From Folioceros fuciformis (taxonomy: Eukaryota > Anthocerotophyta > Anthocerotopsida > Anthocerotales), in assembly GCA_049999805.1 (NCBI GenBank), contig JBNGIO010003332.1, forward strand, positions 1 through 56,943: a stretch of 56,943 nucleotides of DNA, given 5' to 3'. Under the pieces are notes generated by a model, which was not told the DNA's origin, searched no databases, and saw only the letters and a list, made by a program, of their open reading frames with translations. Below, in pieces: positions 33,501 to 43,746 of the stretch; position 1 is the first letter of the stretch; each line of letters opens with the position of its first letter. Both the position numbers and the translations under genes were made by a program.

Positions 33501-34191
33501 GTTTATAGCCGCCAGTTTGATAAACATGTATGGAAAGTGTGGGTGCATGCTGGATGCACAGCAGGTGTTTGATTCGTTGCCTGAGAGAGACGTCTTCGTC
33601 TGGAGCGCATTGATTGCAGGCTACTCTTCCCAAGGGGACAGTAAAGCAGTGTTTGACTTGGTTGAGAGAATGAGAGCGGATGGTATCCAGCCAGTGGCCA
33701 TCACGTGTCTGAGTATTCTAACTGTATGTTGTCATGCAGGTCTGGTGAAGAAGGGGAGGGAGTACTTCGCCGCCATGAGCAAACAGTACAGCATCACTCC
33801 CACGGTGGAGCACTACACATGTATGGCAGATATCCTGTGTCGTGCAGGCCTACTTGATGAGGCTTTAGGTTTGGTAAGAGCGATGCCTGTAGTGTCAAAT
33901 GCTGCAGTCTGGCACACGCTGCTGGGTGCTTGTCAAAAATTGGGCAATGTGGATGTAGCACGCTATGCTTTCGACGAAGCAGTGAAGATGGACAAGAAAG
34001 ATACTGCAGCATATGCATTAATGTTCAATATATACAATGGCGCTCAGATGTGGGAGCAGGCACAGGAGATACAGGTCGCGAGGATAAAAATGAGGGCGTG
34101 GAAACAGCCGGGTCTGAGTTGGTGGACAGACACAAACGGGCTGGTGCACAGTTTTTTGGTCGGGCATGAAAGCAATCTTTCACGACAATAA
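30538..34191 (+). CDS. PLS-class pentatricopeptide repeat protein, E subclass, 1217 aa (PPR gene 2)
   Basis: Single exon with a clear ATG. The first about 95 residues are basic and Ser-rich, as in an organelle transit peptide. Nine S motifs with cores like MYAKCGSLEDAQQVFDGL sit at about 103-residue spacing with P motifs such as DVVTWTALIGGYSQQGMGQE. L motifs carry a small insertion (VGTPALE) shared by most units, so the array grew by repeated unit duplication. Residues 5 and last of the P motifs run S/D, N/D, N/H, T/D, T/N, N/N, T/N, T/N (the ninth P motif ends atypically). By the known PPR code these favour G, U, unclear, G, A, pyrimidine, A, A. E1 and a short E2 end the protein (LSWWTDTNGLVHSFLVGHE). 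There is no DYW domain. Likely role: site recognition for organelle RNA editing with a separate deaminase. Confidence 0.92.
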   Translation: MAAWSVAIESRARQGQPYPLREQLPWTKELRGVTVSGVGASSHATVISRNQPKANIEATSCSTPAGEPVRGRAHELGDGDARKIGPKPYEIGVTPETVSRLCEQGRVTEAVEALGILAQIRRSCVSRSLFHGVVRKCVMKRDIVLGRRVHALMVSTGCESDTFLCNHILRMYASHRRLQDAMDVFAMVAIPDAFMWSSIISAHVKYGEEKQAIQLYRRMRGSKVKPDGHVFVAALQACARGLDLEAGQQVHADVVASGVEPDLFVCSSLVDMYAKCGSLEDAQQVFDGLCRKDVVTWNAMIAGYSQRGMGQEALRLYNTMRAEMATPDSVTFVSLLQACACVGALALETGKEIHAHIIERGLQAHVLVANSLVNMYVKCGSVNDAQGVFDGMSQKDMLTWNAIICGYSRQGMVQEALHVYSAMQGEGITVPHPMTFVHLLNACASVGTAGLEIGKQLHTQIREQGHQADVVVANSLVDMYAKCGSLEDAHSVFDGLHKKDVVTWTALIGGYSQQGMGQEALQLYRDMEGEGIVAPDLVTFVCLLQACASVGIGALEVGKQLHAQISKRGDQSGAVLANSLVNMYAKCGSMEDAQQVFDGLGHKDVVTWTSLIAGYSQQGMGQEAIHLYRRMQAGGMAVPNSVTFVCLLQACASLGAPALEIGKQIHGNIRDLGNEADAFVASSLVSMYAKCGSMEDARRLFDGLDRKNVVVWNAMIAGCSQQGMNLEALRLYNAMQEEGITKPNSVTIACLLQACAGVGTPALEMGKLFHSQIREQGHQTDVRLANSLVNMYAKCGSLEDAQRVFDGLGQKDVVTWTALIGGYSQEGRGEEALSLYRVMNEESISVPNPVTFVCLLQACSNVGTQALEIGKQLHVQIRDGGHQADLFVANSLINMYAKCGSLEGAQRVFDGLGEKDVVTWTALIAGYSEQGMSQEALRLYSVMLEGGTAVPNSLTFLFLLQACSNLAALHLGRQVHAQIEEQRLETDLFIAASLINMYGKCGCMLDAQQVFDSLPERDVFVWSALIAGYSSQGDSKAVFDLVERMRADGIQPVAITCLSILTVCCHAGLVKKGREYFAAMSKQYSITPTVEHYTCMADILCRAGLLDEALGLVRAMPVVSNAAVWHTLLGACQKLGNVDVARYAFDEAVKMDKKDTAAYALMFNIYNGAQMWEQAQEIQVARIKMRAWKQPGLSWWTDTNGLVHSFLVGHESNLSRQ

Positions 34192-34315
34192 CAAGGGAGA
34201 TCACTAAGGACGTGTATCGAGGTTTCATTGTTCATCCAAAGCTGCAGCTGCTTTTAAATTGTCTGCCCAGCGGAACCTGTTGTTGCACTCCCTGCTGTTC
34301 TAGCTATCTATGGGG

Positions 34316-35212
34316 GAGCCCTTCACCCTTTCAGTGCAAGACGAGGGCATCCCTGTACCGCATCCCATGACATTTGTTTACCTCCTGACTGCATGTGCCA
34401 CTGTATGTAGTACTGAGTTGGATATCAGTAAGCAGTTGAACACACGAACTAGGGAACAAGGGCACCAATTTCTGATGCGGTTCTAGCTAACAGTTCGGTC
34501 GATGTCGACGCAAAGTGCGACAGCCTAGAGGATGCTTACACCGTGCCTGACGGACTTCATAAGAAAGATGTAGTGACGTGGACCGCTCTTATCGGAGGGT
34601 ATGCCCAGCAGGCATGGGCCAGGAAGTTCAACTTTACAGAGATATGCATGAAGAAGGAATAGTTGCCCCCGACTTGGTGACATTTGTGTGCCTTCTACAG
34701 GCATGTGCAAGTGTAGGCATCGGAGCCTTGGAGGTGGGCAAGCAGCTTCATGCACAAATCAGGAAAAGAGGAGGTCAATCTGGTGCAGTTTTGGCCAACA
34801 GTTTGGTAAACATGTATGCGAAGTGTGGCAGCATGGAGGACGCTCAGCAAGTGTTTGACGGACTTGGTCACAAAGATGTTGTGACGTGGACCTCTCTGAT
34901 TGCATGGTAATCCCACCAGGGGATGGGGCAGGAAGCACTCCATCTCTACAAGCGGATTCAAGCCGTATGCATCGCGGTACCTAAATCTGTGAGTTCTGTC
35001 TGCTGCAGGCATGTGCAAGCGCAGGAACCCCAGCTTTGGAAACAGGGAAGCAGGTTCATGGGAATGTCCGAGAAAGCGCATGAAGCTAATGCATTCGTAG
35101 CCAGCGGCTTGGTAAGAATGTATACCAAGTATGGCAGTCTTCAGGATGTTCAAAGATTGGTTGATGGGTTTGATAGAAAAAATGAGTGGTCACGTGGAAT
35201 GTCATGATTGCA
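34316..35212 (+). pseudogene. Partial tandem copy of PPR gene 2 (pseudogene)
   Basis: It begins about 125 bp after the stop of PPR gene 2 and matches its positions 31783-32689, in part almost identically (34655-34895 versus 32125-32380). Small deletions shift the frame near 34610-34630. A TAA replaces the Gly-Tyr after the ATTGCA block (about 34903-34910). Another copy of the frame is lost near 34990-35010. No start and no E domain. The near-identity points to a recent duplication. Confidence 0.9.
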
Positions 35213-35354
35213 GAGGTACTGCCAAAGCACGAATTTGGCCTTGTGCTTGTCTACGATTGTAGCATTCCTTCTCTCGGAGAGTGAGATGTTAGTGTTGATT
35301 AAGAATTGAGAGGAAACAAAAAATAGCATGAAGAAGAGTATGAAAAAGTTTTCC

Positions 35355-35430
35355 GGCTCCAAATCTCTAGTGGAGAGATTTGGAGCCAAGAACTTTATAT
35401 CGTTGAAGTTAAAGATGGGGTGGAACCTCA
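35355..35430 (+). mobile_element. Copia gag N-terminal remnant
   Basis: It reads LVERFGAKNFISLKLKM, matching the gag starts at about 26161 and, on the minus strand, about 49400 (ELGSKNFKVWKLKM). Only a short piece survives. Confidence 0.45.
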
Positions 35431-35696
35431 AAGGAGGCATCAGTATGCTAGGACAGGAGATACTTCACGTGAAAAGAAGCACAGGAGGTACTTCACGGGA
35501 AAACAAGCCTGATGTATGAGATCTAGGCGAAGCCCAACTTGAAGATAATTGATGCACCCAAGCGGCATGTCTAGTAATCGAAGAACTGTTTGGTTGACAA
35601 CATGTCCAAAAGTAGAAAAACTAAATGGAGATGTGGGCGTCAGACTTTCTAGAGGTCATGAAGTTGTTAAGTAGTCTATCACTTGTTACAAGCAAT

Positions 35697-35905
35697 GTAT
35701 GTTAAACCTTGAGATGATTGTGTTTAAGTTAAAAATAATAATATTGGTAATTTATGTTAAACCTTGAGGATGATTGTGTTTAAGATTAAAAAAATAATAT
35801 TAGTAATTTATTCTAAATTGTGAGGATGATTACGTTTAAGTTAAAAAAATAATATTGATAATTTATGTTAAACCTTGAGGATGATTGTATTTGAGTTAAA
35901 AAAAA
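35697..35905 (+). repeat. AT-rich tandem repeat, ~58-60 bp, four copies
   Basis: Units begin ATGTTAAACCTTGAGGATGA and continue TTGTGTTTAAG with an A-rich end and AATATT. The last copy runs into a copia gag remnant. Confidence 0.8.
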
Positions 35906-36030
35906 TAACATTGGATGAAGTGGTTGAGTTGCTCTTGCTTGATGTTGATGAATTTGTTGAAGAAAGAGGAGAAAGAAACTTTATGTTTTCGCAAGGAAGA
36001 GAAGAAAGCATAAAAGTACTGTGGCTACTG
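35905..36030 (+). mobile_element. Copia gag remnant (middle part)
   Basis: The frame reads TLDEVVELLLLDVDEF and then FSQGREES, which parallels EEVVGLLLQDKLVNSF and FSRKGKSQ in the gag at 26660-26760. It is a second decayed piece in the same AT-rich region. Confidence 0.4.
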
Positions 36031-36619
36031 TCTCCTAAAACCCTAAATCCTATCGCCACCTAATCTCTAAACCCATAGTATGTACAAATCTTTCTCTAAC
36101 ATAAGTAATCTCTACAAGTTATATTCTTACGGAGGAGATTAGGAAGCTTATACAATTATGCCAAACTCACCTCAAAGAAAGAGATATTTTCTATTGTTAA
36201 AAAACTTTTTGAGATATTTTCTATTATTGCAAAAGAAGTGAAAGTCTCGTCTACTCCAAAGATAAGGAGAACAACTCGAGTAGAGTTAAAGGTAAAAAAA
36301 AACTAGTATTTTTTATTCTTGAAAAAGATATGGAAAGCCCCATTTACTCCAAAGATAAGGAGGCTTTCCCTACTGTGAACACGTACCATAATTGTGTCTC
36401 CAAGACATTGATACCACAAAACTTGTTGTGCTTTGAGATAAGTTAATCATTTGATCTTTATTTAAATGCAAGGTTTGCTCCCCTTGAGATTACTTCTCCT
36501 GCCCCTTCAATGCATTGGGGGAGTGAAAGATATCTCACCCTCGAATGGACTTTGAGTCTTAGGAGTTCATGTAGGACCTCTTGATTTTATTTATAGGTTT
36601 GTGGATGCAGCCTTTGATG

Positions 36620-37000
36620 ACAATTTAACTTATATCATGGACTTCTCATAAATCGGTGAACCTCATATTGCATTTGATATTCTTCCTTCTTACTTTGTGC
36701 GGCAACTATGTTACCTCACTAGAACTATTGTCTTCTCTACCTTTTTTATCAAGTCTCAAGAAGTTCAACAATCAAGCTATGCAGGCACTTAGCGACGTCA
36801 TAGGTCCTAACACCTTCGAGTGTGCTGTCGATGATTTGGTTTGGAAGCAAGCTTCCTTGCCAGCTCCCTTTGGGGGGAATTGGCTTTTGGCCATGGAGGC
36901 CACTGCCCCAACTACCTTTCTCGATAGTTGGGCCCTCTCGGCTTCAATTTTGGCCTCTTGTTTTTTGCTCTAGGATTCCCCCCTTGTTGATGATTTTATC
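36620..37000 (+). mobile_element. LINE-like reverse transcriptase remnant, left part
   Basis: A frame near 36760-36970 reads ALSDVIGP, DDLVWKQASLPAPFGG and EATAPTTFLDSWALSAS. This pattern (QASLP-GG, then APAAFLGSWA) is typical of the region after the polymerase domain in LINE-like elements of non-seed plants and algae. It ends a few tens of bases before the terminal repeat of the DNA element at 37005. Confidence 0.55.
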
Positions 37001-37004
37001 TCAT

Positions 37005-37093
37005 AACAAGGTCTAATCCAAACAGGCGAATTCCGCCATTTTGGGCTTCGCCAAATTTTGACGTTCAAATTTCGTGTTAAATATCCACATTTT
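37005..37093 (+). repeat. Left terminal inverted repeat of the 8.6 kb element
   Basis: Begins AACAAGGTCTAATCCAAACA, then GGCGAATTCC. ATCCACATTTT lies at 37083-37093, mirrored at the right end at the same distance. TCAT directly precedes it. Confidence 0.7.
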
Positions 37094-37382
37094 GATGCTT
37101 TTTTAACCAACAATGAATAAATGTGGAGGAAAAGGGTGTTGCGTACCAACGCAAACATTCCTTATTATGATAGTATATGCAAATTTGCGGGTATCCTTCC
37201 ATTCAAATACATGACAAAACCTAGTAATATGGCACGTATCAAGTAATTCAGGTGTTGTCCAATTCCATGTAAAGTCCTGCGTGTTTGAACTATCCCTAAT
37301 CTTAGTCAACCCTATTCTTTAAAATCATCAGCCGTCGATGTCTACTTGCATTTTCCATAAATTTAAGCGGGATAGGCCACTA

Positions 37383-37432
37383 GTAAACCGGCGCACTTTA
37401 ACTTGTAGTGCACTGGTAGATCGGCGCACACT
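37383..37432. repeat. Palindromic motif cluster near the left end of the element
   Basis: A half copy (GTAAACCGGCGCACTT) and a full copy (AGTGCACTGGTAGATCGGCG + CACACT) of the element-specific palindrome. The consensus is GAGTGYGCYGGT then MKACYGGCGCACTC. Confidence 0.7.
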
Positions 37433-37809
37433 ACCAAACTCACGTATTTGGCAATCGAAAAGCGAAACTTGCTTGCCGTTCAATCCAAAAGACATCATAC
37501 CACTTTCTACTTAATAGGGTCGCTTTCTGCTTTCCACAAGACTTCATCATTTTCAGGCGGAAGTGTTTCTTGGCCGCGTTTTAGGATGTATAGGTTTTTG
37601 CGAATCAGGTTCCTCGTGTGGGAGGGAAATTGTTTTTGTCGTATCAAATCAAATCCATATGTTAGAATGAAAGTGTCTTCAATAAATAATGTATCTATAT
37701 GCTTCTTCTGCCTGGCCTGCGTTTGTGACCTCCTCATAACCCTCTTGGCGGATCTTCATGTGGTAAAATCATCTCTTCTTGGTATCAACCCTCAAAAGCA
37801 TCTGAACAT

Positions 37810-40440
37810 TTGGTGACCCACCAATGAGTGCACTTTCACATATGGTTTTTTGCATGTAATATCAGCCTCTAAGACTTTGGCAATCCGAAACGGCCTATTG
37901 TCTTCGTCGGTCTCGCAAGGGACAACAATCATATGCCCTTTTTCTATTTGTTATGTCTCCATTCAAACTTTCGCGGTTGTCACAGAGCTGCACCTCCCTC
38001 TGGTATGCACCCACATACATGATTTTTCTGGGAATCACGTAGATCCGTGGATTCTGAACAACAATCTCGTTTAGAACAGTAACGGGTCCGTTCACTAATT
38101 CTGCCATCTCTCGATTATACCACCGCCAAGAGGAATTGAGGTCTTTGTCTACATCGAAGTTGATTGAATGCACGATAGCCTCTTGCTCTACCCAAAACCA
38201 TTCCACCAGAAGTTTTTGCCTGCTCCTAAGTGTTGTCTTAATCTCAGCTCCAGTTTTGTCCTGATTGCACTAGATTATATTCAGGAACATTGTCTACAAC
38301 TGTCCTTTGTTTTTTGCTCTTGGCTTGTAGATGTATCTATGGAGCAGCTTTGATATATGTGTCCGGAATATGCTTGAGAAACTCGATACCCTTACATGGC
38401 GACCAATATTCATCTGTGCAATACTCCTTCCCTCCCATCACTATTTTAAAGCCCCGTTCTCCTCAGCTCTCTCTTGTGATCTTGAATTGGTGTTGGAAAG
38501 AAATAATTGTGTAGTGATTGAACAACTAATACATTTTGATAACAAGCTTTCCTGTAAGGTACAAGCCACACAAATCGCCAGAAGTCTGGCACCTCCTTCA
38601 CTTCATGCACTACTAGTGTTGGTGTATAAGCATTCTACATAATAGCAATGAGTGTAGGTAAAGTGAGAGCGGTCGAAAACTAAGAGAACATCTGGTCCAC
38701 ATGGTCGTGAGTATGGCCCACTAGTAAAAACCCCACCTTTACCTCTTGAAGATTCTTTTCTCCACTAACATTCAGATAAGAAAACAACAATGCATTTTTG
38801 TTCTCTCTTGTCGTGTTGTCCAACTGCAAGTATAGAACTCTTGGAAGTAGTCCTACGTATGCGTGAATCACATGCTAGATAATAGAAATCGTCAAGTTCG
38901 CGTCATTCCTAATATTCCCATGCTCTATGAAAAGCTCAAGCATCATTGTACTATTGTACACCATGCATCCCACAACATGAACGTCAATAAGATCAACGTC
39001 CGCCAAATCCTTTGGAAGTCGCACAAAATGAGGAATCTGAGTTTTCTAATGATCCATACCATCTATGGACAACCCAAGGTATTTCGCCGGATCACCATAA
39101 CATTTTACATGATGCTTAATACTCTTCTCTTGCTCCGCCTTCAGTCTCTGTCAATGTACTTTTAAGTCACTTCCGAAACCCTTTGTCACAAACGAATTCC
39201 ACCCACAAAGCGACCACCAATTTATTTCAGCATACACTCACATTTGGCACAGAGAGTGCGCCGGTATACTGGCGCCCTCCAATAGGTGCAGGAGAAGTGT
39301 GCCAGTCTACCAGCGCACTCTAGCCAAGTAGACTGGTGCACTCCTGCCAAGTCATGACAAGTGCGTTGGTAGACCGGTGCACTTCTCCTACACCTGTTGG
39401 AGGGCGCTGGAATACGAGCATTGAATACAAAAATTATGAGAATTAGTAACATAAAAAAAAAACTTATTCGTACTTTTTTTTTGTTTATCCGATTCAGAGC
39501 GAATGTTTCTCTTCAAGTAATTGCATGTAGTACATAACGAAAATATGTTGGTTTTTGAAATGCGGACTTTTGAGAAGTGCGAGGACCATAGCTGATAGAA
39601 GTAGGAGTATGAAATGCTGTATTGGTTTGCCCTGCTCATTTGCCACTTGTACTCCATGAAAATTTCCTCCTTGGTGTACGAGTCTGGCAGATGGTACACT
39701 TCAACATTTGGCATACGCTCCGCAATAAGGAGAAACAATTGATCCATCCATACGCATGCGGCAGGGGCGTAGCTTGGAGTCCATGTTTCTGAGCGAATAG
39801 CACCAGACTAAACAATGTTCCCACAAGCTCGATCTTTCACTCCCTTGTACTTGTTTGAACCAACGCAATAAATTCTTCTAAAAGTGTCTCGACAACACCT
39901 TATTTTTCCCGACCTGATTACGAAAGGTTCAGTGATTGGACATGCGTTCTCAATCTTGTCAACATCAAAATGTGTTTGCAAAAAGGTTTCTTGTTCTGGC
40001 ATGCTCATCTTTAGAAAATGGTATTGCAACTCCCTAAATCCTAGTTTACTAAGCAACCTCAGACATTGTTTCGCAAAGCATATTTTCCTATAATCGAGAG
40101 TAATATGAAGCTTTGAATACTTAGCCTCTGGTATTGTTGAATTTCTCTTTCGCCGGCCTCCTTGATGGTCTAAGGGAGTTTCGATCATTGACTTTGACGC
40201 CGACTTGTGATTAAAGCTTCTCTGGTGGCTTGGTGTTCCTCTGGAGCTTGAACACCACTAACTGCAACACCCCTCTTCTTCCGCGTTGATGGAATCATGC
40301 ACTCCCTGAATCTTTTTTTTCATTTTCTCGGGGCCAACCTTTTGTTGCTATAACTCCGATTCCCCCTCCAACACTCCCTCCTGAGAACCTACAAACATTG
40401 GTGTTTCCCCTTCGAGGTGTCATCTTCATCACTGTGCCTA
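37810..40440 (-). pseudogene. DUF7869-family protein of the 8.6 kb element (decayed; putative transposase)
   Basis: Reading the minus strand from about 40440 down, several open pieces match the domain order of DUF7869 proteins, which are abundant in transposons of mosses, algae, oomycetes and some animals. Region 39810-40090 has CRDTFRRIYCVGSNKYKGVK. Region 39470-39720 has YFYQLWSSHFSKVRISKTN and CTTCNYLK. At 39049-39068 the frame reads LSIDGMDH, at 38810-38829 LQLDNTTRENKN, and at 38683-38717 GFLLVGHTHDHVDQMFS. Region 37900-38200 has MEWFWVEQEAIVHSIN and YVGAYQREVQLCD. The three acidic/His motifs suggest an RNase H-like nuclease core, which is inference. Stops follow DGMDH and DQMFS and occur elsewhere. 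A probable intron (about 39240-39440) holds the element's palindromic repeats. Start codon uncertain. Confidence 0.65.
39254..39415. repeat. Palindromic motif cluster with nested inverted repeat
   Basis: Palindromes at 39254-39279, 39295-39320 and 39359-39384 with a half copy at 39326-39343. A longer inverted repeat encloses them: GCGCCCTCCAATAGGTG + CAGGAGAAGTG on the left against CACTTCTCCTACACCTG + TTGGAGGGCGC on the right. It lies in a probable intron of the DUF7869 gene. Confidence 0.75.
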
Positions 40441-41069
40441 CAAATGACTGTCGTGGGGTTGGCGGGCTTGGACAACTATGAACTTTGTCCACAAGACTAA
40501 GTCGGATTGGCAACGACCTCAACTCGTTGCATTGATGTTTGCGTGGATAGTCTCCTGGCCATAAGTATCATCAACATATTAGTAATCCATAAGCAAATCA
40601 CATTCCTCTCGAAGCACGAACGCAACGCAACGTTCGTGCTTGTTGACCTTCGTCGCTGCTGTCATCACAGAAGATCTCATACCCTCGGCACGAAGATAAA
40701 GGTTTGTTGGCCATTAGAGCAAAAAGGGACGAAGGTTCTGTATGAACTTCTTCTAGACATGCTTTTAACTGTGCAGCGTTGTAACAAAGCCCCTCAACCA
40801 AGTCCTAACGAGCTAGTGTTTAATGCAATTTGAATGTTTGGGCAAAAATAGAACTAGTTGTTCATCAAGAATTGCCGCCCGATCCAAGCTTGATCATACT
40901 ATAAATGCATTGGCGTTCAATTAGATTGGATATTCTATTTTGAGCTACACAATTACATTTTGAATTCTATCTTGCACATTTCCTCTGCCTGGGGCATTCT
41001 TCTACAACATCTTTCCTCTCCAAAGAGACAACGTCCTTTCCGACTGTCCATATCTTTGGTTGCAAAGCA
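40441..41069. promoter_or_regulatory. Divergent intergenic region of the 8.6 kb element
   Basis: The DUF7869 gene reads left and the ParB-methyltransferase gene reads right from this region, so it is the likely shared promoter. Short open frames occur (for example 40507-40833 on the plus strand) but match nothing I know. No palindromic motif of the element occurs here. Confidence 0.35.
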
Positions 41070-42420
41070 ATGGCAGCTGGTCGTCGGAGCAACAAACTAC
41101 TGCTTGCGGACATGGATGTGCAGGTTGTGGAGGCGCTTCCCCGATTACGAAAGGAAAGGCAAGTCGGGAAAGCAGTTGCATGAGCATTGTCTAGTCAATA
41201 CACTGAAAGAGATGGACATTGACCTCCACCACCCGATGTCGAAGACACTTCTCCACACGCCTAGGCCGCTCTAGGAAGAAAGGATAACTCAAGTGGAAGC
41301 GTGAGAGTGACAAATTCAAAAGCAAGCGAAGTGCCCATTAACCATCTTCCTGTGAATGTGACTCAAGGTGGCAGTACGAGGGGTAGTCAGAATTACAACA
41401 TTTCGAATGCCTACAACTTCGTAGAGAGATTGGGATTGAAGAAGTTAGAAGACACTCTAGCAAAAAGATTCAACACTGATAAGGAATGGTTTTGATAGTT
41501 GAAGATGAGCCTGATGACTTTAACTTGCCTTGGATTCCTCTTGTTGCTTTGTGGGTGAATGGGTTTCAAGGCTTGGAGGACGATGAAGTAGGAAGAGCAG
41601 GATGGATTCTTTGTGCGTCAATGGATGGTGTAGACGACAAAACTCAAGTGAATTTCATCCTTACCTGACACCCACCCGGCCACATTACGAATGACTACGA
41701 TAGTCATAGTTTAATCGTTATGATTGTTTCAAAGGCCACTCCTCATTGGTGCAAACCGCTGTGGTTGAGAAACGCGCTAAAAGACTGTCTTATTATGAAG
41801 GATGTAAGCAGTGTTTTCAGTTAAAAACTGTAATATTTCAGTACCCGAAATGACCCTACACCCTAACTTTTGCGTCATTTTGTCCGCTACGCAGGGTGGA
41901 GAATAGTTTTGTAGAACTGTTTTGCGTTGTGTGGGAGACGCGGTGCTGAAGAACCGAGCACTTGTGGCATAGCTTGTGGGAGAGCGGCAGTGGAAGTCAT
42001 TGCAAGCGCAATTTCGTGTTTCAAGCTCACGTGAAGTAGATTTCGTGAAGGACAGGCGAGAGATTCCACGTATGCAACCTGAAGTATTGGAAGAGGAGGC
42101 CCTTGACATCCCTGAAAACAGCAAAGACGAGGAAGATAAGGAAATGGCTGAGTACTCTCTAGCGGAAGATAGTCTGAACGACACTGTAGAGACGACCCAC
42201 AATTCCAGCGAGGACAAAGCAGCAGCTGACTCCCCAATGGAGATTACTCCAGCGCGGAAGAGGGTGACTCAAGTGTGCCGGTCTACCAGCGCACCAGGGC
42301 AGCACAAGAGGAAATCATCTACATCTCCATCCAAACAGCGAAAGAGGACATCCAGTGAGGCTTTTAGTTGTTTGCAGAGCTCATAGCTTTGGAGTTGTTT
42401 TTATGAAGATCTATTCTTTT
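41070..42420 (+). pseudogene. 5' part of the ParB-methyltransferase gene (decayed)
   Basis: A possible start at 41070 reads MAAGRRSNKLLLADMDVQVV and stops at 41183. Open pieces follow at 41301-41493 (NAYNFVERLGLKKLEDTLAK) and 41486-41668 (LPWIPLVALWVNGFQGLEDD). An acidic then basic piece at 41976-42386 (EEEALDIPENSKDEEDKEMA, later KRKSSTSPSKQRKRTS) contains one copy of the palindromic motif at 42271. GTAAGT at 42421 with CGCAG at 42491 marks a probable intron before the ParB-like exon. I do not recognise a domain here. Basic SPSK/KRKR stretches could serve nuclear entry or DNA contact. Confidence 0.4.
42271..42296. repeat. Palindromic motif inside the plus-strand gene
   Basis: AAGTGTGCCGGTCTACCAGC + GCACCA. 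It is the only full copy lying in an apparent exon frame. Confidence 0.65.
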
Positions 42421-42491
42421 GTAAGTGCTCTGACTTCTGACCCCAAACAAAACAATGACTATTTGTTTCTATATTTGCAACATCTTCGCAG

Positions 42492-43746
42492 ACAAAGCGG
42501 AAAAAACCAGTAGGGTCCATAGCAGTAGGACACGCAGGGAGGCAGATGAGAAAGAAGGGTGGAGCAGTGCAGCTTGTGGAGCCAGAGCCCACTCAAGCTG
42601 TGGAAACTAACTCTCAGAGGTTTGAGAGGTTGGCGTAGGATGAAGACCATATGAATGGTATCAGAAAGACGGCCAAGAGGATTCGGTCGACGACACTTGA
42701 CTTGCATGTTGATGTTTTGCACCCTGCGTCATTCATCACTTCTGATGCTCAAATAAGGCAAGTTGATGAAGGTTGGATGAAGAGCTTCTTAGTTAGGCAG
42801 ATGCAGGCTGGATCTATGAAGGAAGGGATCTTGCCTCTCCTATGTATGATTGACCCTAAGCAAGTAGGGACCAAGGAAGATGTATCTCTTGACAAAATTA
42901 CAGCCCAGCAATACCACATGGGAGTTTTAGGTGGAAACCATTGTTTTGTAGCTATGCAAAAACTCCACTAGATGTTTCCGTCAGAGGATAAGTATGAGTG
43001 GATGGAGAGGCACGTTTATGCTGGGCTTACAGAGGAAGAGAGGAGAGTTCTGGCTACGCAGACAAGAGGAAGAGGATGGGTTTACTAAACAGGTCAGGTA
43101 CATTCATGACGAGCTGGATATTTTCGCTAGGACTCATTCAGTGGATGAGAAGCCACTAGTGAAGTGGAAGTTTAACCTATACAGGTTGCTTGGTATGACT
43201 GACGATGATGGAGATCCTCTCGACACGGACGGGGTATAGAAGATGGTTGATAGGCAGAAAATGCCATGTTGAGTAGCCAGATGTTCAGTGGTATTGTGAG
43301 ATAACGTGGACCGGATATTTAAAATGTGGGAATAGTGTGAGCTGCCGGAGCAGATGAGCACGGCCACAGCAGGGACCAAGAAGAGGGCAAAAGCAAAACA
43401 AAAGATAGGAGACTCAGCCATTCCAAGTTCATCTTCACAGGAATCTGAAGATAGCAGCAGAAAGCCATCGGTGATGTAGGGCAGGCCGTGGAGAGCCTTT
43501 CAAGGCATCCCAGCAAGTGTGAAGGGAGAGGAGATGTTGATTGTTGTAACACAGAAAGTTATTGAAGGCAAGCTCCAGTTGAAAGACATGGACACTGAAG
43601 TCGGGAAGAAGAAGAAGATCCACTTGATTCAACATGCTTTCCGAATTGCGATGAAGTGTTCCACATTCAAAGAAGCATAAGCAATGTATCCGAAACATAC
43701 TAAAGATGGCCACCTTTTGAAGTTCCAGATAGCCTTCGCGAAAGTG
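42492..43746 (+). pseudogene. ParB-like domain exon of the 8.6 kb element (decayed)
   Basis: After a GT...AG intron (42421-42491) the frame reads TKRKKPVGSIAVG and on to LDLHVDVLHPASF, DAQIRQVDEGWMKSFLVRQM, EGILPLLCMIDPKQV and YHMGVLGGNHCFVAMQKL. This order (Q-R near the start, a helix, PL-V strand, then G-GNH/GERR-like box and an Ala-rich helix) is that of ParB/sulfiredoxin-fold domains. Downstream, MERHVYAGLTEEERRVLA and VRYIHDELDIFAR resemble the helical part that follows. Stops (about 42637 and 42969) and frameshifts (about 43060-43085) break it. Later conserved-looking pieces are RPWRAFQGIPASVKGEEM and KIHLIQHAFRIAMK. The exon ends at a GTAAGA donor. In prokaryotic mobile elements ParB-like domains are often fused to DNA methylases; here one follows downstream. 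Confidence 0.55.
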
